Source: Streptomyces lunaelactis
Lineage (GTDB): Bacteria > Actinomycetota > Actinomycetes > Streptomycetales > Streptomycetaceae
DNA: 64,000 nucleotides
NCBI RefSeq assembly: GCF_003054555.1
Contig: NZ_CP026304.1
Coordinates: forward strand, 6,448,001 to 6,512,000
Reading direction: 5' to 3'
This document shows positions 53,764-62,685 of the stretch, one piece after another. Positions within the stretch are counted from its first letter, which is position 1. The number at the start of each line of letters is the position of its first letter. The translations under genes were made by a program, and so were the position numbers. The notes beneath the pieces are model-generated. The model saw nothing but the letters and a program-made list of their open reading frames with translations, had not been told where the DNA came from and did no database searches.

Positions 53764-54341
53764 GACGAGCCTCGCAGGGCGGCGACGACGGTGTCGAGGT
53801 CGGTGCGCGGGCCGCGGTTGTAGGGGAGCTTCGCCAGCAGCATGCCCATGGCGCAGGTGTTGGTGAGTGCGGCGACGGTCAGTCCGGCGCCGACGGCGGT
53901 GCCGATCAGGTGCAGTCCGGGCAGGAACAGGCCGGCGATGCCGGTGACCACCACGATGGATCCGGCGATCAGGCGCACCTGGCGTTCCAGGTCCCAGCGT
54001 TCGGGGCCGCGGGTGAGTGGGCCTCCTGCGGTCTCCCACGCCGTGACGCCGCCGTCGAGGACGCGCAGGTTGGGCAGTCCGGCCTCGGCCAGGGCTTGTT
54101 CGGCCTGGGCGGCGCGGGCGCCGGAGCGGCAGATGAGGATGACGTCCTCGTCGAGGTGGTGCAGCAGTTCGGTGCGGTGTTCGCGCAGGGTGTCGAGGGG
54201 GACGTTGTAGGAGCCGGGGATGTGGGCGGTGCGGAACTCGCCGGGCGTGCGCACGTCCAGCAGGCGCGGGCCTTCGCCGTTCCGTGTCAGGTCGCGCAGG
54301 GTGGCGGGATCGAGTCGGGGCTTGTCGGCGTGGATGGTCAT
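53760..54341 (-). CDS. Rhodanese with C-terminal DUF2892 domain, second copy
   Basis: The product has 193 residues with RLLDVRTPGEFRTAHIPGSY and active loop ICRSGARAAQAEQAL, then RWDLERQVRLIAGSIVVV and the DUF2892 motif LTNTCAMGMLLAKLPYN. AAGGAACCCCC precedes the ATG. It is coupled to the downstream exporter. Confidence 0.9.
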   Translation of the reverse strand: MTIHADKPRLDPATLRDLTRNGEGPRLLDVRTPGEFRTAHIPGSYNVPLDTLREHRTELLHHLDEDVILICRSGARAAQAEQALAEAGLPNLRVLDGGVTAWETAGGPLTRGPERWDLERQVRLIAGSIVVVTGIAGLFLPGLHLIGTAVGAGLTVAALTNTCAMGMLLAKLPYNRGPRTDLDTVVAALRGSS

Positions 54342-54386
54342 CGGGGGTTCCTTGCTGTCCGTGAAGCGTTCTTCTTGTGAGGGGGA

Positions 54387-54421
54387 CCGGGCGGTGGCCG
54401 ACGGTTTCGGCCGCCGCCCGG
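54387..54421 (-). terminator. Hairpin between dioxygenase and rhodanese genes
   Basis: CCGGGCGGTGGCCG pairs with CGGCCGCCGCCCGG with one wobble and a 7-nt loop. It would attenuate transcription from the dioxygenase into the rhodanese-exporter pair. Confidence 0.6.
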
Positions 54422-54433
54422 GAGCGGTGTGGA

Positions 54434-55819
54434 TCAGACGTCGGCCGGTGCAGGCAGGGCGAGCCAGGCGCCGTAGCCGCCGAGCAGGTCGGAGACGTCG
54501 GTGCGGCCCTGGTGGCGCAGCAGGCTGGCGGCGATGGATGAGCGGTGGCCGCCCGCGCACTGGACGACCAGGGGACGGTCAGCCGGGATCTCGTCGATAC
54601 GGCGGGCGAGTTCGGCCAGCGGGACGTGCAGGGAGCCCTCGATGAAGCCCTCTTCGCGTTCGGCGATGTTGCGCACGTCCAGGACCAGCGGGGGTTCGTC
54701 GCCGTCGAGCAGGTGGCACAGTTCGTCGGCGGTCAGCCGGCTGGCCTGTTCCAGCTCGTCGGCCAGCGCGGGGAACGCGCCCTCGGGCTCCCGGAGATAC
54801 CCGCCGACCTTGTCGAAGCCGATCAGGGCGAGTCGGGTGACGACTTCCTCCTCGCGGTCCTGCGGCGCGATGACGACGACGTCCTGCTCGGGGGCGACGA
54901 CCATGCCGGCCTGCTCGGCGAAGCGGCCGTCCGCGGGCACGTTGACCGAGCCGCGCAGATGCCCGGGTGCGAAGTCCTGCGGCGAACGGGCGTCGAGGAC
55001 GACCGCTCCGGCCGCGCGCCGATCCATGAACTCCGCGGCCGACAGCGGCCGGGGCGCGGCGGCCTTGTCGAACAGGCCGTGCTCCTTGCGGTTGAGGATG
55101 GCGTCGTAGACGAAGTAGGCGGGCGCGGACGACTGTCCCTCGGTGACCAGCGCGACGAACTTCTCCTCGCTCATGGGCCGGCAGGCGTAGTTGGTGGCGC
55201 GCTGTTCGCCGATGGTGGACTGGCGCTGGGTGGAGAGGTTCTTGCCGCAGGCGGATCCGGCGCCGTGGGCGGGGAAGACCCGTACGGCATCCGGGAGGGA
55301 CATCAGTTTGTTCTGGATGGTGTCGTAGAGCATGCGGCCGAGTTCGTCGGCGGTCACGCCGATCGAGGCGAGCAGGTCGGGCCGGCCCACGTCGCCGATG
55401 AACAGCGCGTCGCCGGTCAGCACGCCGTAGGGGACGGCGTCGGCGGCGTGCTCGTAGACCAGGACGCTGATCGACTCCGGTGTGTGGCCGGGAGTTTCGA
55501 GGATCTGCAGCGTGACGTCGCCGAGGCTGATCCGCTCGCCGTCGGTCAGCTTGTGGATGGGGTATTCGGCCTCGGCGCGCTGCCCGTAGCCGATCCAGGC
55601 GCCGGTGCGGTCGGCCAGCTCCAGGTGGCCGGCGAGGAAGTCGGCGTGGAAGTGGGTGTTGATGACGGTCTCGATGGTGAAACCGTGCTCGGCGGCGTCC
55701 GTGAGGTACTCGGAGACGTCGCGGCGGGGGTCGACGACGACGGCCTTGCCGGTGGTCTCGTCGGCGATCATGTAGGACGCCTGGGAGAGGCAGTCGAGGT
55801 AGTACTGGGCGAAGAACAT
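54434..55819 (-). CDS. Persulfide dioxygenase-rhodanese fusion, second copy
   Basis: The product has 461 residues. The metallo-beta-lactamase domain carries the complete HxHxDH motif in NTHFHADFLAGH, TPGHTPESISVL, TGDALFIGDVGRPDL and FPAHGAGSACG. Two rhodanese domains follow. The first lacks a catalytic Cys. The second has VVQCAGGHRSSIAASLL. It differs clearly from the first copy (HVHNDY there), so the two come from separate lineages rather than a recent duplication. An operator palindrome sits 46 bases upstream of the ATG. Confidence 0.92.
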   Translation of the reverse strand: MFFAQYYLDCLSQASYMIADETTGKAVVVDPRRDVSEYLTDAAEHGFTIETVINTHFHADFLAGHLELADRTGAWIGYGQRAEAEYPIHKLTDGERISLGDVTLQILETPGHTPESISVLVYEHAADAVPYGVLTGDALFIGDVGRPDLLASIGVTADELGRMLYDTIQNKLMSLPDAVRVFPAHGAGSACGKNLSTQRQSTIGEQRATNYACRPMSEEKFVALVTEGQSSAPAYFVYDAILNRKEHGLFDKAAAPRPLSAAEFMDRRAAGAVVLDARSPQDFAPGHLRGSVNVPADGRFAEQAGMVVAPEQDVVVIAPQDREEEVVTRLALIGFDKVGGYLREPEGAFPALADELEQASRLTADELCHLLDGDEPPLVLDVRNIAEREEGFIEGSLHVPLAELARRIDEIPADRPLVVQCAGGHRSSIAASLLRHQGRTDVSDLLGGYGAWLALPAPADV

Positions 55820-55864
55820 GGTCGGGTGACCTCCATGTCGGATGGGGATTACATACGGATCAGA

Positions 55865-55878
55865 TACCCCGGGGGGTA
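55865..55878. promoter_or_regulatory. CstR/CsoR-type operator
   Basis: TACCCCGGGGGGTA with 6-bp arms, in front of the second dioxygenase gene. Confidence 0.75.
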
Positions 55879-55924
55879 TGTAAACGGGTCTGGTCCGCCC
55901 TTGTCGGAGGGCGGGAATGGTGGC

Positions 55925-55953
55925 CGGCCCGGGTCGGGGGAAGCCCCGGGCCG
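55925..55953 (-). terminator. Hairpin after the second SQR-like gene
   Basis: CGGCCCGGG pairs with CCCGGGCCG across an 11-nt loop, just past the stop of the SQR-like gene. Confidence 0.6.
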
Positions 55954-55958
55954 ACCGG

Positions 55959-57187
55959 TCAGAGGCGGCCGGTGAGCATGCCGTGCCAGTACACCGGCGG
56001 CAGCCCGTACCGCTTGAACACCCACATCGTGCGCCGTTCCTTGAAAGGGTTGAGCAGCGGGAACGAGGGTGTGGGGTTCAGGTCGTAGTCGAACTCGGCG
56101 AGCAGCATCCGGTCGCGGGCGGTCACCAGCGGGCAGGACGTGTAGCCGTCATACCGGTGCGAGGGGGCCAGGCCGTTCATGACGTCGAGCAGATTGCCGG
56201 CCACGACAGGGGCCTGCTTGCGCACCGCGGCACCGGTCTTGGACGTAGGCAGGTTCGCCACGTCGCCGAGCGCGAAGACATGGTCGTAGGACGGGTGTTG
56301 GAGCGTGTACTTGTCCGCGGCGACGAAGCCCTGCGGGCTCGCGGGGTCGGCGAGCGGCCCTGTCTTGATCCAGTCGGGTGCGCTCTGCGGCGGGACGGCG
56401 TGCAGGAGGTCGTAGCCGATGGTCTCCTTGGTGCCGTTCGTATGGTCGGTGACGGTGACCTCGCGGGCGTCGCCGTCGACGGCGGTCATCTCGGAGCGCA
56501 GCCGCACCTTGATGCCGTACCGGGCGGCCACCTTCTCCAGCACCTCTGACCAGGCGGGCACCTTGAACATCGCCGCGTCCGGGATGACAAAGATGATGCG
56601 GATGTCGTCCAGGACCTTCTGCTTGCGCCAGTGGTCGGCGGCCAGGTAGGCGATCTTCTGCGGGGCGCCGCCGCATTCAGCGGGGTCGCGGGGTGGGTGA
56701 AGACGGCCGTGCCCGAGCGCATGTTCTTGATCAGGTCCCAGGTGCGCGGGGCGTACTCGGGTGCGTAGTTGCTGCTCACCCGACCGTGGCCGACGGCCTC
56801 GACGAGGCCAGGCACGCCGTCCCAGTCGAGCTGGAGGCCGGGCGTCAGCACCAGGTGTTCGTAGGTGAGTGCGTCGCCGCCGGACAGGGTCGCCGTGTGG
56901 TTGTCGGGGTCGACGGTCTGGGCGCGCCGGCGGATCCAGCGCACCCCGTCGGGTATGACGGAGGTTTCGGGGCGACGGGTGGCACGCAACGGGGCCTGTC
57001 CGCCGCCGACCAGGGTCCACAGCGGTTGGTACCAGTGGGTGTCGGACGGTTCGATCAGTGTGATGTCGCTGGCGCCGGCGCGGCGCAGGCGGGCGGCGAC
57101 GCTGATGCCGGCGCTGCCGCCGCCGATGACGGCGACGCGGTGTCGGCCGGAGATCGGGGCGTCGGCGGGGGAGGGTGTGGTGGCCAA
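55959..57187 (-). pseudogene. Sulfide:quinone oxidoreductase-like flavoprotein with one frameshift
   Basis: The N-terminal half (HRVAVIGGGSAGISVAARLR, DTHWYQPLWTLVGGG) and the C-terminal half (GGAPQKIAYLAADHW, HVFALGDVANLPTSKTGAA, LLAEFDYDLNPTPSFPLLNP) are in different frames. The switch is near 56677, where the expected KCGGAPQK joins through one missing base after CTGAA. Otherwise the gene is complete. The start is a TTG with AAAGGAG 7 bases upstream. It is a type of SQR that reduces quinone with sulfide to form persulfide or polysulfide. A sequencing error cannot be excluded, in which case the gene would be intact. Confidence 0.75.
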
Positions 57188-57234
57188 GGCGGTGCTCCTT
57201 TCCAGTTGGCCGTTGTGCGGGTGCCGGACGGGGG

Positions 57235-57561
57235 TCAGGCGGCGTGCTCGTGCGAACCGGCCGCGACCGGACGTCCGGCGCGGGCCCAGGCGAAGGTGCC
57301 GCCGGCCACGGAGTAGGCGTCGATGCCGTTGGAGTTCATCCGGTCGGCGGCGGTCCTGCTGCGGTTGCCGCTGGCGCAGATCACGAACACCGGCCGGTCG
57401 GTGGGCAGTTCGCCGCACCGAGCGGGCACGGTGCGCAGCGCCATCAGCCGCGCGCCGGGGACGTGTCCGGCGGCGTACTCGTCCGCTTCCCGGACGTCGA
57501 CCACGAGTGCGCCGTCGGCCCAGGCCGCCGCGAACGCTTCCTGTGTCACTTCACGAGCCAC
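57235..57561 (-). CDS. Single-domain rhodanese
   Basis: The product has 108 residues with LVVDVREADEYAAGHVPGAR and active loop ICASGNRSRTAADRM. GTG has GGAGG upstream. It is the first gene of the rhodanese-SQR unit. The operator at 57579-57592 lies 18 bases before the start. Confidence 0.92.
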   Translation of the reverse strand: MAREVTQEAFAAAWADGALVVDVREADEYAAGHVPGARLMALRTVPARCGELPTDRPVFVICASGNRSRTAADRMNSNGIDAYSVAGGTFAWARAGRPVAAGSHEHAA

Positions 57562-57578
57562 TTCGTTGCCTCCTCAAT

Positions 57579-57648
57579 TACCCCCGGGGGTATCTCTCCG
57601 GCGAGAGTACGGCGGCCCGGAGGGGAGCGTCAAATACCCCTAGGGGTA
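57579..57648. promoter_or_regulatory. Two perfect CstR/CsoR-type operators
   Basis: TACCCCCGGGGGTA (57579-57592) and TACCCCTAGGGGTA (57635-57648) precede the rhodanese-SQR genes. The second is identical to the repressor-gene operator at 47889. Confidence 0.8.
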
Positions 57649-57689
57649 TTTTCCAGGGGAGGCAAGTCGCGGCTCGACACCGGGGCCGG

Positions 57690-58310
57690 GAACGAGCCGC
57701 GATCCATGGGGTGCGGCCCTTGGCAGCCGGAGGGTCAAGCGCGTCCCGCCGCCCGGTCCGGAGTCCGCCGTGACCGTGCCGCCGTGGGCGGTGACCCAGC
57801 TCCTTGACCACGGCCAAGCCGATGCCGCTACCACCTCCGGCACGAGCGCGGGCACCGCGCCACAGACGGTCGAAGACGTGCGGCAGCTCTTCGGCGGGGA
57901 TGCCCGGACCGGTGTCCGCCACCTCCACGAGCGCCTCGAAAGGGCGTGGTGGAGGTGGTGACCGTGACGGTGTCGCCGGGACGGCAGTGGCGGGCGGCGT
58001 TGCTCAGCAGGTTGCAGAGGGCCTGATGCAGCCGGTCGGCGTCCGCGCGGACCAGCAGGGCGGCGGGGCCGGGGACGGTGCGTACGGTCAGCCCGGCGGT
58101 GCGCAGCTCGGCCTCGCGCTCGGCCACGGCGGCTCCGGCCAGGGCGGTCAGATCCACCTCGGCCAGGTGCAGGGACAGCCGGGCCGACTCGGCCTCCCCG
58201 AGTTCTCCGAGGTCACCGACGATGCGGCCCAGCCGCAGTGCCTGGTCGTGCAGGGAGGCCAGGTGCTCGACCGACGGGTCGGCGTAGCCGTCGCGCAGCT
58301 CCTCGAGCCC
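57690..58310 (-). pseudogene. Sensor histidine kinase C-terminal remnant
   Basis: Pieces of a kinase core are readable in different frames: LHDQALRLGRIVGDLGELGE, LHQALCNLLSNAARHCRPGD, then VADTGPGIPAEELPHVFDRL, GSGIGLAVVKEL and VTAHGGTVTADSGPGGGTR. At least two frame shifts separate them, and the sensor region and phospho-acceptor His are missing. It is debris near the right end of island II. Confidence 0.75.
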
Positions 58311-58395
58311 CGACACGCGCCAGGTGTACGCCAACCTGCTCGCCGCCTCCGAGAAGCACCTGACGGCATTCGAGCACTGGATCGCCGACGAGTAG
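58303..58395 (+). pseudogene. DUF2202 protein C-terminal fragment
   Basis: The fragment reads SSPDTRQVYANLLAASEKHL followed by TAFEHWIADE and a stop. This fits the last helix of DUF2202 ferritin-like proteins. It is fused directly to the opposite-strand kinase remnant, marking a deletion or rearrangement junction near 58303. Confidence 0.5.
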
Positions 58396-58439
58396 GACGA
58401 GCGACAAGACGGGTAGGACGAGCAAAGGGAGACAGTCCC

Positions 58440-58690
58440 GGCCTGTACCTGCCCGGCCCGTCGGGTGTTGGCCGGCGAGAGGCCGGCGCTCGGGGTTCCC
58501 GCACGCGTGCTGCGGCGGCGCAGCACGAACACGGTGGTCATCGTGCCGGTTGTCAGCAGACCGGCGCCGACGGCGATCGGCAGGGCCGGGGAGGTGGAGC
58601 TGATGTCGGCGACGTGCCCCGGGAGTGCCCGAACAGCAAAGACGGCCTTGAGGCCATGACGCTCGTTTGACGCTCTGGGCGCCCGCACGC
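58440..58690 (-). other. Possible membrane-helix fragment
   Basis: The minus strand reads ALPIAVGAGLLTTGTMTTVF followed by VLRRRSTRAG, a single membrane helix with a basic stop-transfer, as at the C-terminus of many secreted or sortase-like proteins. No start, ribosome site or family was found. It may be another remnant. Confidence 0.3.
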
Positions 58691-58882
58691 GGCGCGGCGG
58701 GCCGAGAAAATGGGCCCTGACCTGGCCTTTTCCGAAACTCGATCAGGCCGACATCTTTCCGATGACGCATCATGTGGAGTGCGTTGCCATCCTCGAACCT
58801 GCCGCAAAGGGCGTCTGACCTGCGGTTTTAGGTGCTGTGCATTGTGGGCGTTACGGGCGATATCTTGACGCATATTCGACGC
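58657..58882 (+). repeat. Attachment-like repeat, copy C with arms
   Basis: The arm motif TGACGCTCGTTTGACGC (58657-58673) is followed, 93 bases from its start, by the core repeat (58750-58818) reading IFPMTHHVECVAILEPAAKG plus a stop. A right arm motif TGACGCATATTCGACGC lies at 58866-58882. It marks the right boundary of island II. Confidence 0.8.
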
Positions 58883-59076
58883 ACGTTCGACGCACGTTCT
58901 GAGGGGTCGTCACCACGCTGATCCTGCAGCTCACGCAGGATGGATGGCCCGGCTACCGAGGCCCGGCATTGCGGAAACTTGACTGGTCGCTGCCATGGAC
59001 GCCCATGCCCATGGCAGGGGCGGCCGTGACGCGAGACCCGCTGTGGCGGCTCTGAAAGCAAGGAAATCGCATTTCT

Positions 59077-59262
59077 GGCCCTGGGTCGTGAGTTGGTCAG
59101 CGAGGCGGACCACTGCCCTTTCCGCTTGGAGACTTTGACCAGCCCTCGACTCTGAAGTGCCTGGCAGCTGAGCTTGTGGGTAGTCCCTTCCCATACGCCT
59201 TCCGGGCAGCCTTGGCCGACCCAACGCAGGACCTGCAGTTGACGTTCGTTTAGCTGTTGCGG
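59077..59262 (-). pseudogene. Winged-helix-type hypothetical protein, N-terminal fragment
   Basis: The fragment reads QLNERQLQVLRWVGQGCPEG, then HKLSCQALQSRGLVKVSKRK and WSASLT. This N-terminal DNA-binding-like segment is common in Streptomyces proteins encoded near integrated elements, from memory. The rest of the protein is absent or out of frame. Confidence 0.5.
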
Positions 59263-59322
59263 CACGGGCAACAGGGTCAGAGTCGGAAGGGGCCGTGGAG
59301 CTCGGCGAGCCGGTCGGTCAGG

Positions 59323-59529
59323 GCACAGATTCTCGGAGTAGTTGACAGGGCAGGCGACCACGGACACGCCGTCGTCGTCCAGCGCGCGCCGCAGTGTCGG
59401 CAGCAGTTCACCGGCGGCCTTGATGTAGTGGCCGCGTGCGCCGAAGCTCTCGGCGTAGTTGACGAAGTCCGGGTTGGTGAAGCGGGTATGGCTGTGGCGT
59501 CCGAGTTCGAGCTCCAGCACCTCGGCTAC
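59323..59529 (-). pseudogene. Acetolactate synthase C-terminal fragment
   Basis: The fragment reads LELELGRHSHTRFTNPDFVN, YAESFGARGHYI and LLPTLRRALDDDGVSVVACP with VNYSENL. This is the end of the ThDP-binding domain of a catabolic acetolactate synthase. All catalytic regions upstream are missing, and the frame runs on into the winged-helix fragment. Confidence 0.65.
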
Positions 59530-59673
59530 ACAAGACCGGTCGTTCGCGCGTGTACGACCGGCCCCGCGGTCCGCTGCGGATGATGCCGTCCACGCCGACG
59601 TGAGAGCCGGCAGCGACAGCGGGGACTGCTGTTTCCCCGACTGCAACTGGCCTCCCGTCGGCAGCCACTCCCT

Positions 59674-60753
59674 CTACGACTGGAGAACCAGGTAACCGTC
59701 CGAATAGGGGAGCGCCTTCGCGCGCGGTAGATGCACCAGGAATTCCTCGATCGCAGGAACCCCGTCCTCTCGCGGCACCTTCGCCTTTATGGGCTGGCCG
59801 GCCACGTCGATCTCGAGCACGCGCTGAGGGCCGTGATCCTGGACACCGCGAAGCCTGGCGGCAAAGGTGTTCGGCCCGGGTTCCGTGACGACCTTGACGT
59901 ACTCGGGCCGGATTCCCACCTGGACCTCGCTGGTGCTCTCCGGGATGTCCCAGGCCACGGCCAAGGTCCGGCCTCCGAGGGTGAACTCCTGGTGCGCCCG
60001 GTCCAGGGTGAGGAAGTTCATGGCCGGTGATCCGATGAAGTAGCCGACGTATGCTGATGAGGGTGCCTCGAAGAGCTGCTCCGGAGTGCCCTGCTGCATG
60101 GCCTGGCCGTCCCTCATGACCAGCACTTCCTGCGCAATGCTCATGGCTTCGTACTGGTCGTGGGTAACGTAGATAACTGTGGGCTGGAACTGCTCGGTGA
60201 TCTCACGGATCTTCCGCCTCAAAGAGTGTTTCAGCTGCGGATCGATGACGGTCAGGGGCTCGTCCATCAGCACGGCCGCCACGTCGTCACGGACAAGGCC
60301 ACGGCCGAGCGAGATCAGCTGCTTGTCGTCCGCGGTGAGCCGCCGGGCGGGCTGCCCCAGCCGGTCGTCCAGGTCCAGCGCCTCGGCCACCTGATGGACC
60401 TTGGCATCGATCCTCGCCTTGTCCCACCGGCGGCACTGCAGCGGGAAGGCGAGGTTCTCGTACACCGTCATCGAGTGGTAGATGACGGGGAACTGGAAGA
60501 CCTGGGCGATGTTGCGCGCCTTCGTCGGCAGAGCCGTCACGTCGGCGCCGTCGAACAGGACCTGGCCCTGTGACGGTTTGACCAGCCCGGACAGGATGTT
60601 CAGCAGCGTCGTCTTGCCGCAGCCCGACGGCCCCACCAATGCGTACGTCTTGCCGGCCTCGAAGGTCAGCCTCAGTGGCTTGAGGGCCCACTGCTTCTCT
60701 CCGGCGCCGGGCGTGTAGCTGTGCCCGACGTCGACGATGTCCAACTGCGCCAT
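59674..60753 (-). CDS. ABC importer ATP-binding protein, GlpT-like
   Basis: The product has 359 residues with Walker A GPSGCGKTT, Q-loop VFQFPVIYHSMTVYENLAFP, Walker B AAVLMDEPLTVIDP and H-loop VTHD. The signature loop is LTADDKQLISLGRG instead of LSGGQ, a feature shared with GlpT of the glycerol importer GlpSTPQV. A C-terminal regulatory domain follows (about 250-359). ATG at 60753 was chosen: GGGAGGG lies 8 bases upstream, and it is one base after the stop of the companion ATPase gene. Confidence 0.88.
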   Translation of the reverse strand: MAQLDIVDVGHSYTPGAGEKQWALKPLRLTFEAGKTYALVGPSGCGKTTLLNILSGLVKPSQGQVLFDGADVTALPTKARNIAQVFQFPVIYHSMTVYENLAFPLQCRRWDKARIDAKVHQVAEALDLDDRLGQPARRLTADDKQLISLGRGLVRDDVAAVLMDEPLTVIDPQLKHSLRRKIREITEQFQPTVIYVTHDQYEAMSIAQEVLVMRDGQAMQQGTPEQLFEAPSSAYVGYFIGSPAMNFLTLDRAHQEFTLGGRTLAVAWDIPESTSEVQVGIRPEYVKVVTEPGPNTFAARLRGVQDHGPQRVLEIDVAGQPIKAKVPREDGVPAIEEFLVHLPRAKALPYSDGYLVLQS

Positions 60754-60754
60754 C

Positions 60755-61843
60755 TCAACGCCCTCCCACTGAAACAAGATCGTACGAAGGTGTCCGCACG
60801 AGCGAGCCCTTCTCGTCGAAGGCGTACAGCCGCTCGGGGCGTAGCCGGAGTTTCACAAGATCACCGAGAGCGACGTCATGGATGCCCTCGATCTGTATGA
60901 CGAACGGAGTCTTGCCGACTGCCGCGTGAACGAAGGTCTCGGAGCCGGAGATCTCCACGAAGGTGACCGCGCCCTCGACACCGGCGGAGGCCAGGCTGAC
61001 ATCCGTTGCCCGCAGGCCGAACTGGTAGGCGCCGTCGGGCAGGTCGGCGAGATGCGCGGATACGTGCGTGGCCTGGAAGCCGGCCACCGTGACCTGACCG
61101 CCCTCGATCCGGCCAGGGAAGATGTTCATGGGCGGGTCGTTGATGATGGATGCCACGGTGGTTGTCGCCGGGCGCTCGAAGACCTCCTGCGGGGGGCCGA
61201 CCTGGAGGATCCGTCCCTCGTGCATGACCAGCACCACGTCACCGAGCATCATCGCCTCGGCGGGCTCGGTCGTCGTATAGACCACTATTGTGTCGCCCTG
61301 GTCCGAGAAGAGGGTCTTGAACTCGTCGCGCAGCTGTTCGCGCAGTTTGTAGTCGAGGTTGGCCAGTGGCTCGTCGAGCAGGAGAATTCCCGTGCCGCGT
61401 GCGAGGGCGCGCGCCACGGCGACGCGCTGCTGCTGTCCGCCGGAGAGCTGTGACGGCTTGCGCCGCTCGAAGCCGGTCAGGCCGACAAGCGCCAGGCTTT
61501 TGCTGACCCGTCGTTGGATCTCGTCCCGTGACAGTCCCTGGCGGCGGAGCGGGAAGGCCACGTTGCCGAACACGCTGAGATGTGGGTAGTTGATGAACTG
61601 CTGGTAGACCATGGCGGTGTCGCGCCGCCAGACCGGCGTTCTCAGGAGATCGGCTCCGTCCCTGGTCAGGGAGCCGGAGTCCACCACCTGCAGTCCGGCC
61701 AGGGCCCGCAGCAGCGTCGTCTTTCCGGCCATGGTCCGGCCGATGACGGTGTGGAGCCGTCCCGGTTCAAAGATTGCGGTCACGCTCTTGAGATGGTCGA
61801 CGCCATCGATGGTCAGGCTCAGATCAGTGGCACTCAGGGTCAT
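60755..61843 (-). CDS. ABC importer ATP-binding protein, GlpS-like
   Basis: The product has 362 residues with Walker A GRTMAGKTT (Met in place of the usual Ser/Gly, as in GlpS proteins), VYQQFINYPHLSVFGNVAFP, canonical signature LSGGQQQR, Walker B ILLLDEPLANLD and a TOBE-type C-terminal domain. Together with the GlpT-like subunit it would form an ATPase heterodimer in which one site has a normal signature. The ATG overlaps the permease stop. Confidence 0.88.
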   Translation of the reverse strand: MTLSATDLSLTIDGVDHLKSVTAIFEPGRLHTVIGRTMAGKTTLLRALAGLQVVDSGSLTRDGADLLRTPVWRRDTAMVYQQFINYPHLSVFGNVAFPLRRQGLSRDEIQRRVSKSLALVGLTGFERRKPSQLSGGQQQRVAVARALARGTGILLLDEPLANLDYKLREQLRDEFKTLFSDQGDTIVVYTTTEPAEAMMLGDVVLVMHEGRILQVGPPQEVFERPATTTVASIINDPPMNIFPGRIEGGQVTVAGFQATHVSAHLADLPDGAYQFGLRATDVSLASAGVEGAVTFVEISGSETFVHAAVGKTPFVIQIEGIHDVALGDLVKLRLRPERLYAFDEKGSLVRTPSYDLVSVGGR

Positions 61844-62685
61844 CGGACTGCTCCCGACAGGTTGCCTTTTGACAGATAGCGCTCCACCCAGATGGCGAGC
61901 AGGACCAGCGGCGCCACACCGAACAGGGCAGCCGCGGACAGGGTCCACCAGGGCGGGATGGACGAGTTGAGGGCGACGACCGCCTGGGGCAGAGTCTGGA
62001 CCTCGGTGAAGGTCAGCCTGAAGGCGAAGAAGAAGTCGTTCCAGCCGAACACCGCGCAGAACATCGCGGCCACGGTCAGCCCGGGCAGGGAGTTCGGCAG
62101 GATCGCCCGCACGAAGGTCTGCAACGGCCCGCATCCGTCGAGCATGGCCATCTCGTCGATCTCACGCGGGATGCCGTTGAAGAAGTCCACCATCACCCAC
62201 ACCGCGATCGGCAGCAGCAGGGCGACCGTCACGATGACCAGTCCCGCGATGCTGTCCAGGAGGCCCGCCCACTGCAGCAGATAGAAGAAAGGGATCACCA
62301 GGACGACGGGCGGCATGATCCGTTGTGACACGAAGAAGAAGACGATGTCGCTGTTCTTGATGAAGCCGATCTTGAACCGGTAGCGGGACAACGCGTAGGC
62401 GGCCAGGGATCCGAGAACGAGGCTGATGGCCGAGGCGGCGATGGTGACGATGGCACTGTTGATGAAGGGCTGGATCACATCGATGCCACCGGCTCCGCCG
62501 AAGATGTTGCGCCAGCCGGTGGCGGTGGGCTGGTACTGGATCCAGGGAAGATATGTGGCGCCGCCCTGCACTGCGTTGGCGTCCTTGAAACTGGTCGTCA
62601 TGGCCCAGAAGAACGGTCCCGCGACGAAGCAGGCCCACACTGCGATCACGGTGTACTTGAATACGGGGTAAAGGCGCGGCCTCAT
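61840..62685 (-). CDS. ABC sugar/polyol permease, MalG type (GlpQ-like)
   Basis: The product has 281 residues with six hydrophobic helices. The EAA loop is EIDEMAMLDGCGPLQTFVRA, which contacts an ATPase subunit. The start overlaps the preceding permease stop as ATGA. It is one half of the import channel. Confidence 0.9.
   Translation of the reverse strand: MRPRLYPVFKYTVIAVWACFVAGPFFWAMTTSFKDANAVQGGATYLPWIQYQPTATGWRNIFGGAGGIDVIQPFINSAIVTIAASAISLVLGSLAAYALSRYRFKIGFIKNSDIVFFFVSQRIMPPVVLVIPFFYLLQWAGLLDSIAGLVIVTVALLLPIAVWVMVDFFNGIPREIDEMAMLDGCGPLQTFVRAILPNSLPGLTVAAMFCAVFGWNDFFFAFRLTFTEVQTLPQAVVALNSSIPPWWTLSAAALFGVAPLVLLAIWVERYLSKGNLSGAVR

Noticed and set aside
54387..54421. Further CstR-type operator between the second dioxygenase and rhodanese genes
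   Set aside because: The GC-rich dyad lacks the TACCC/GGGTA arms and forms a longer stem typical of a terminator.
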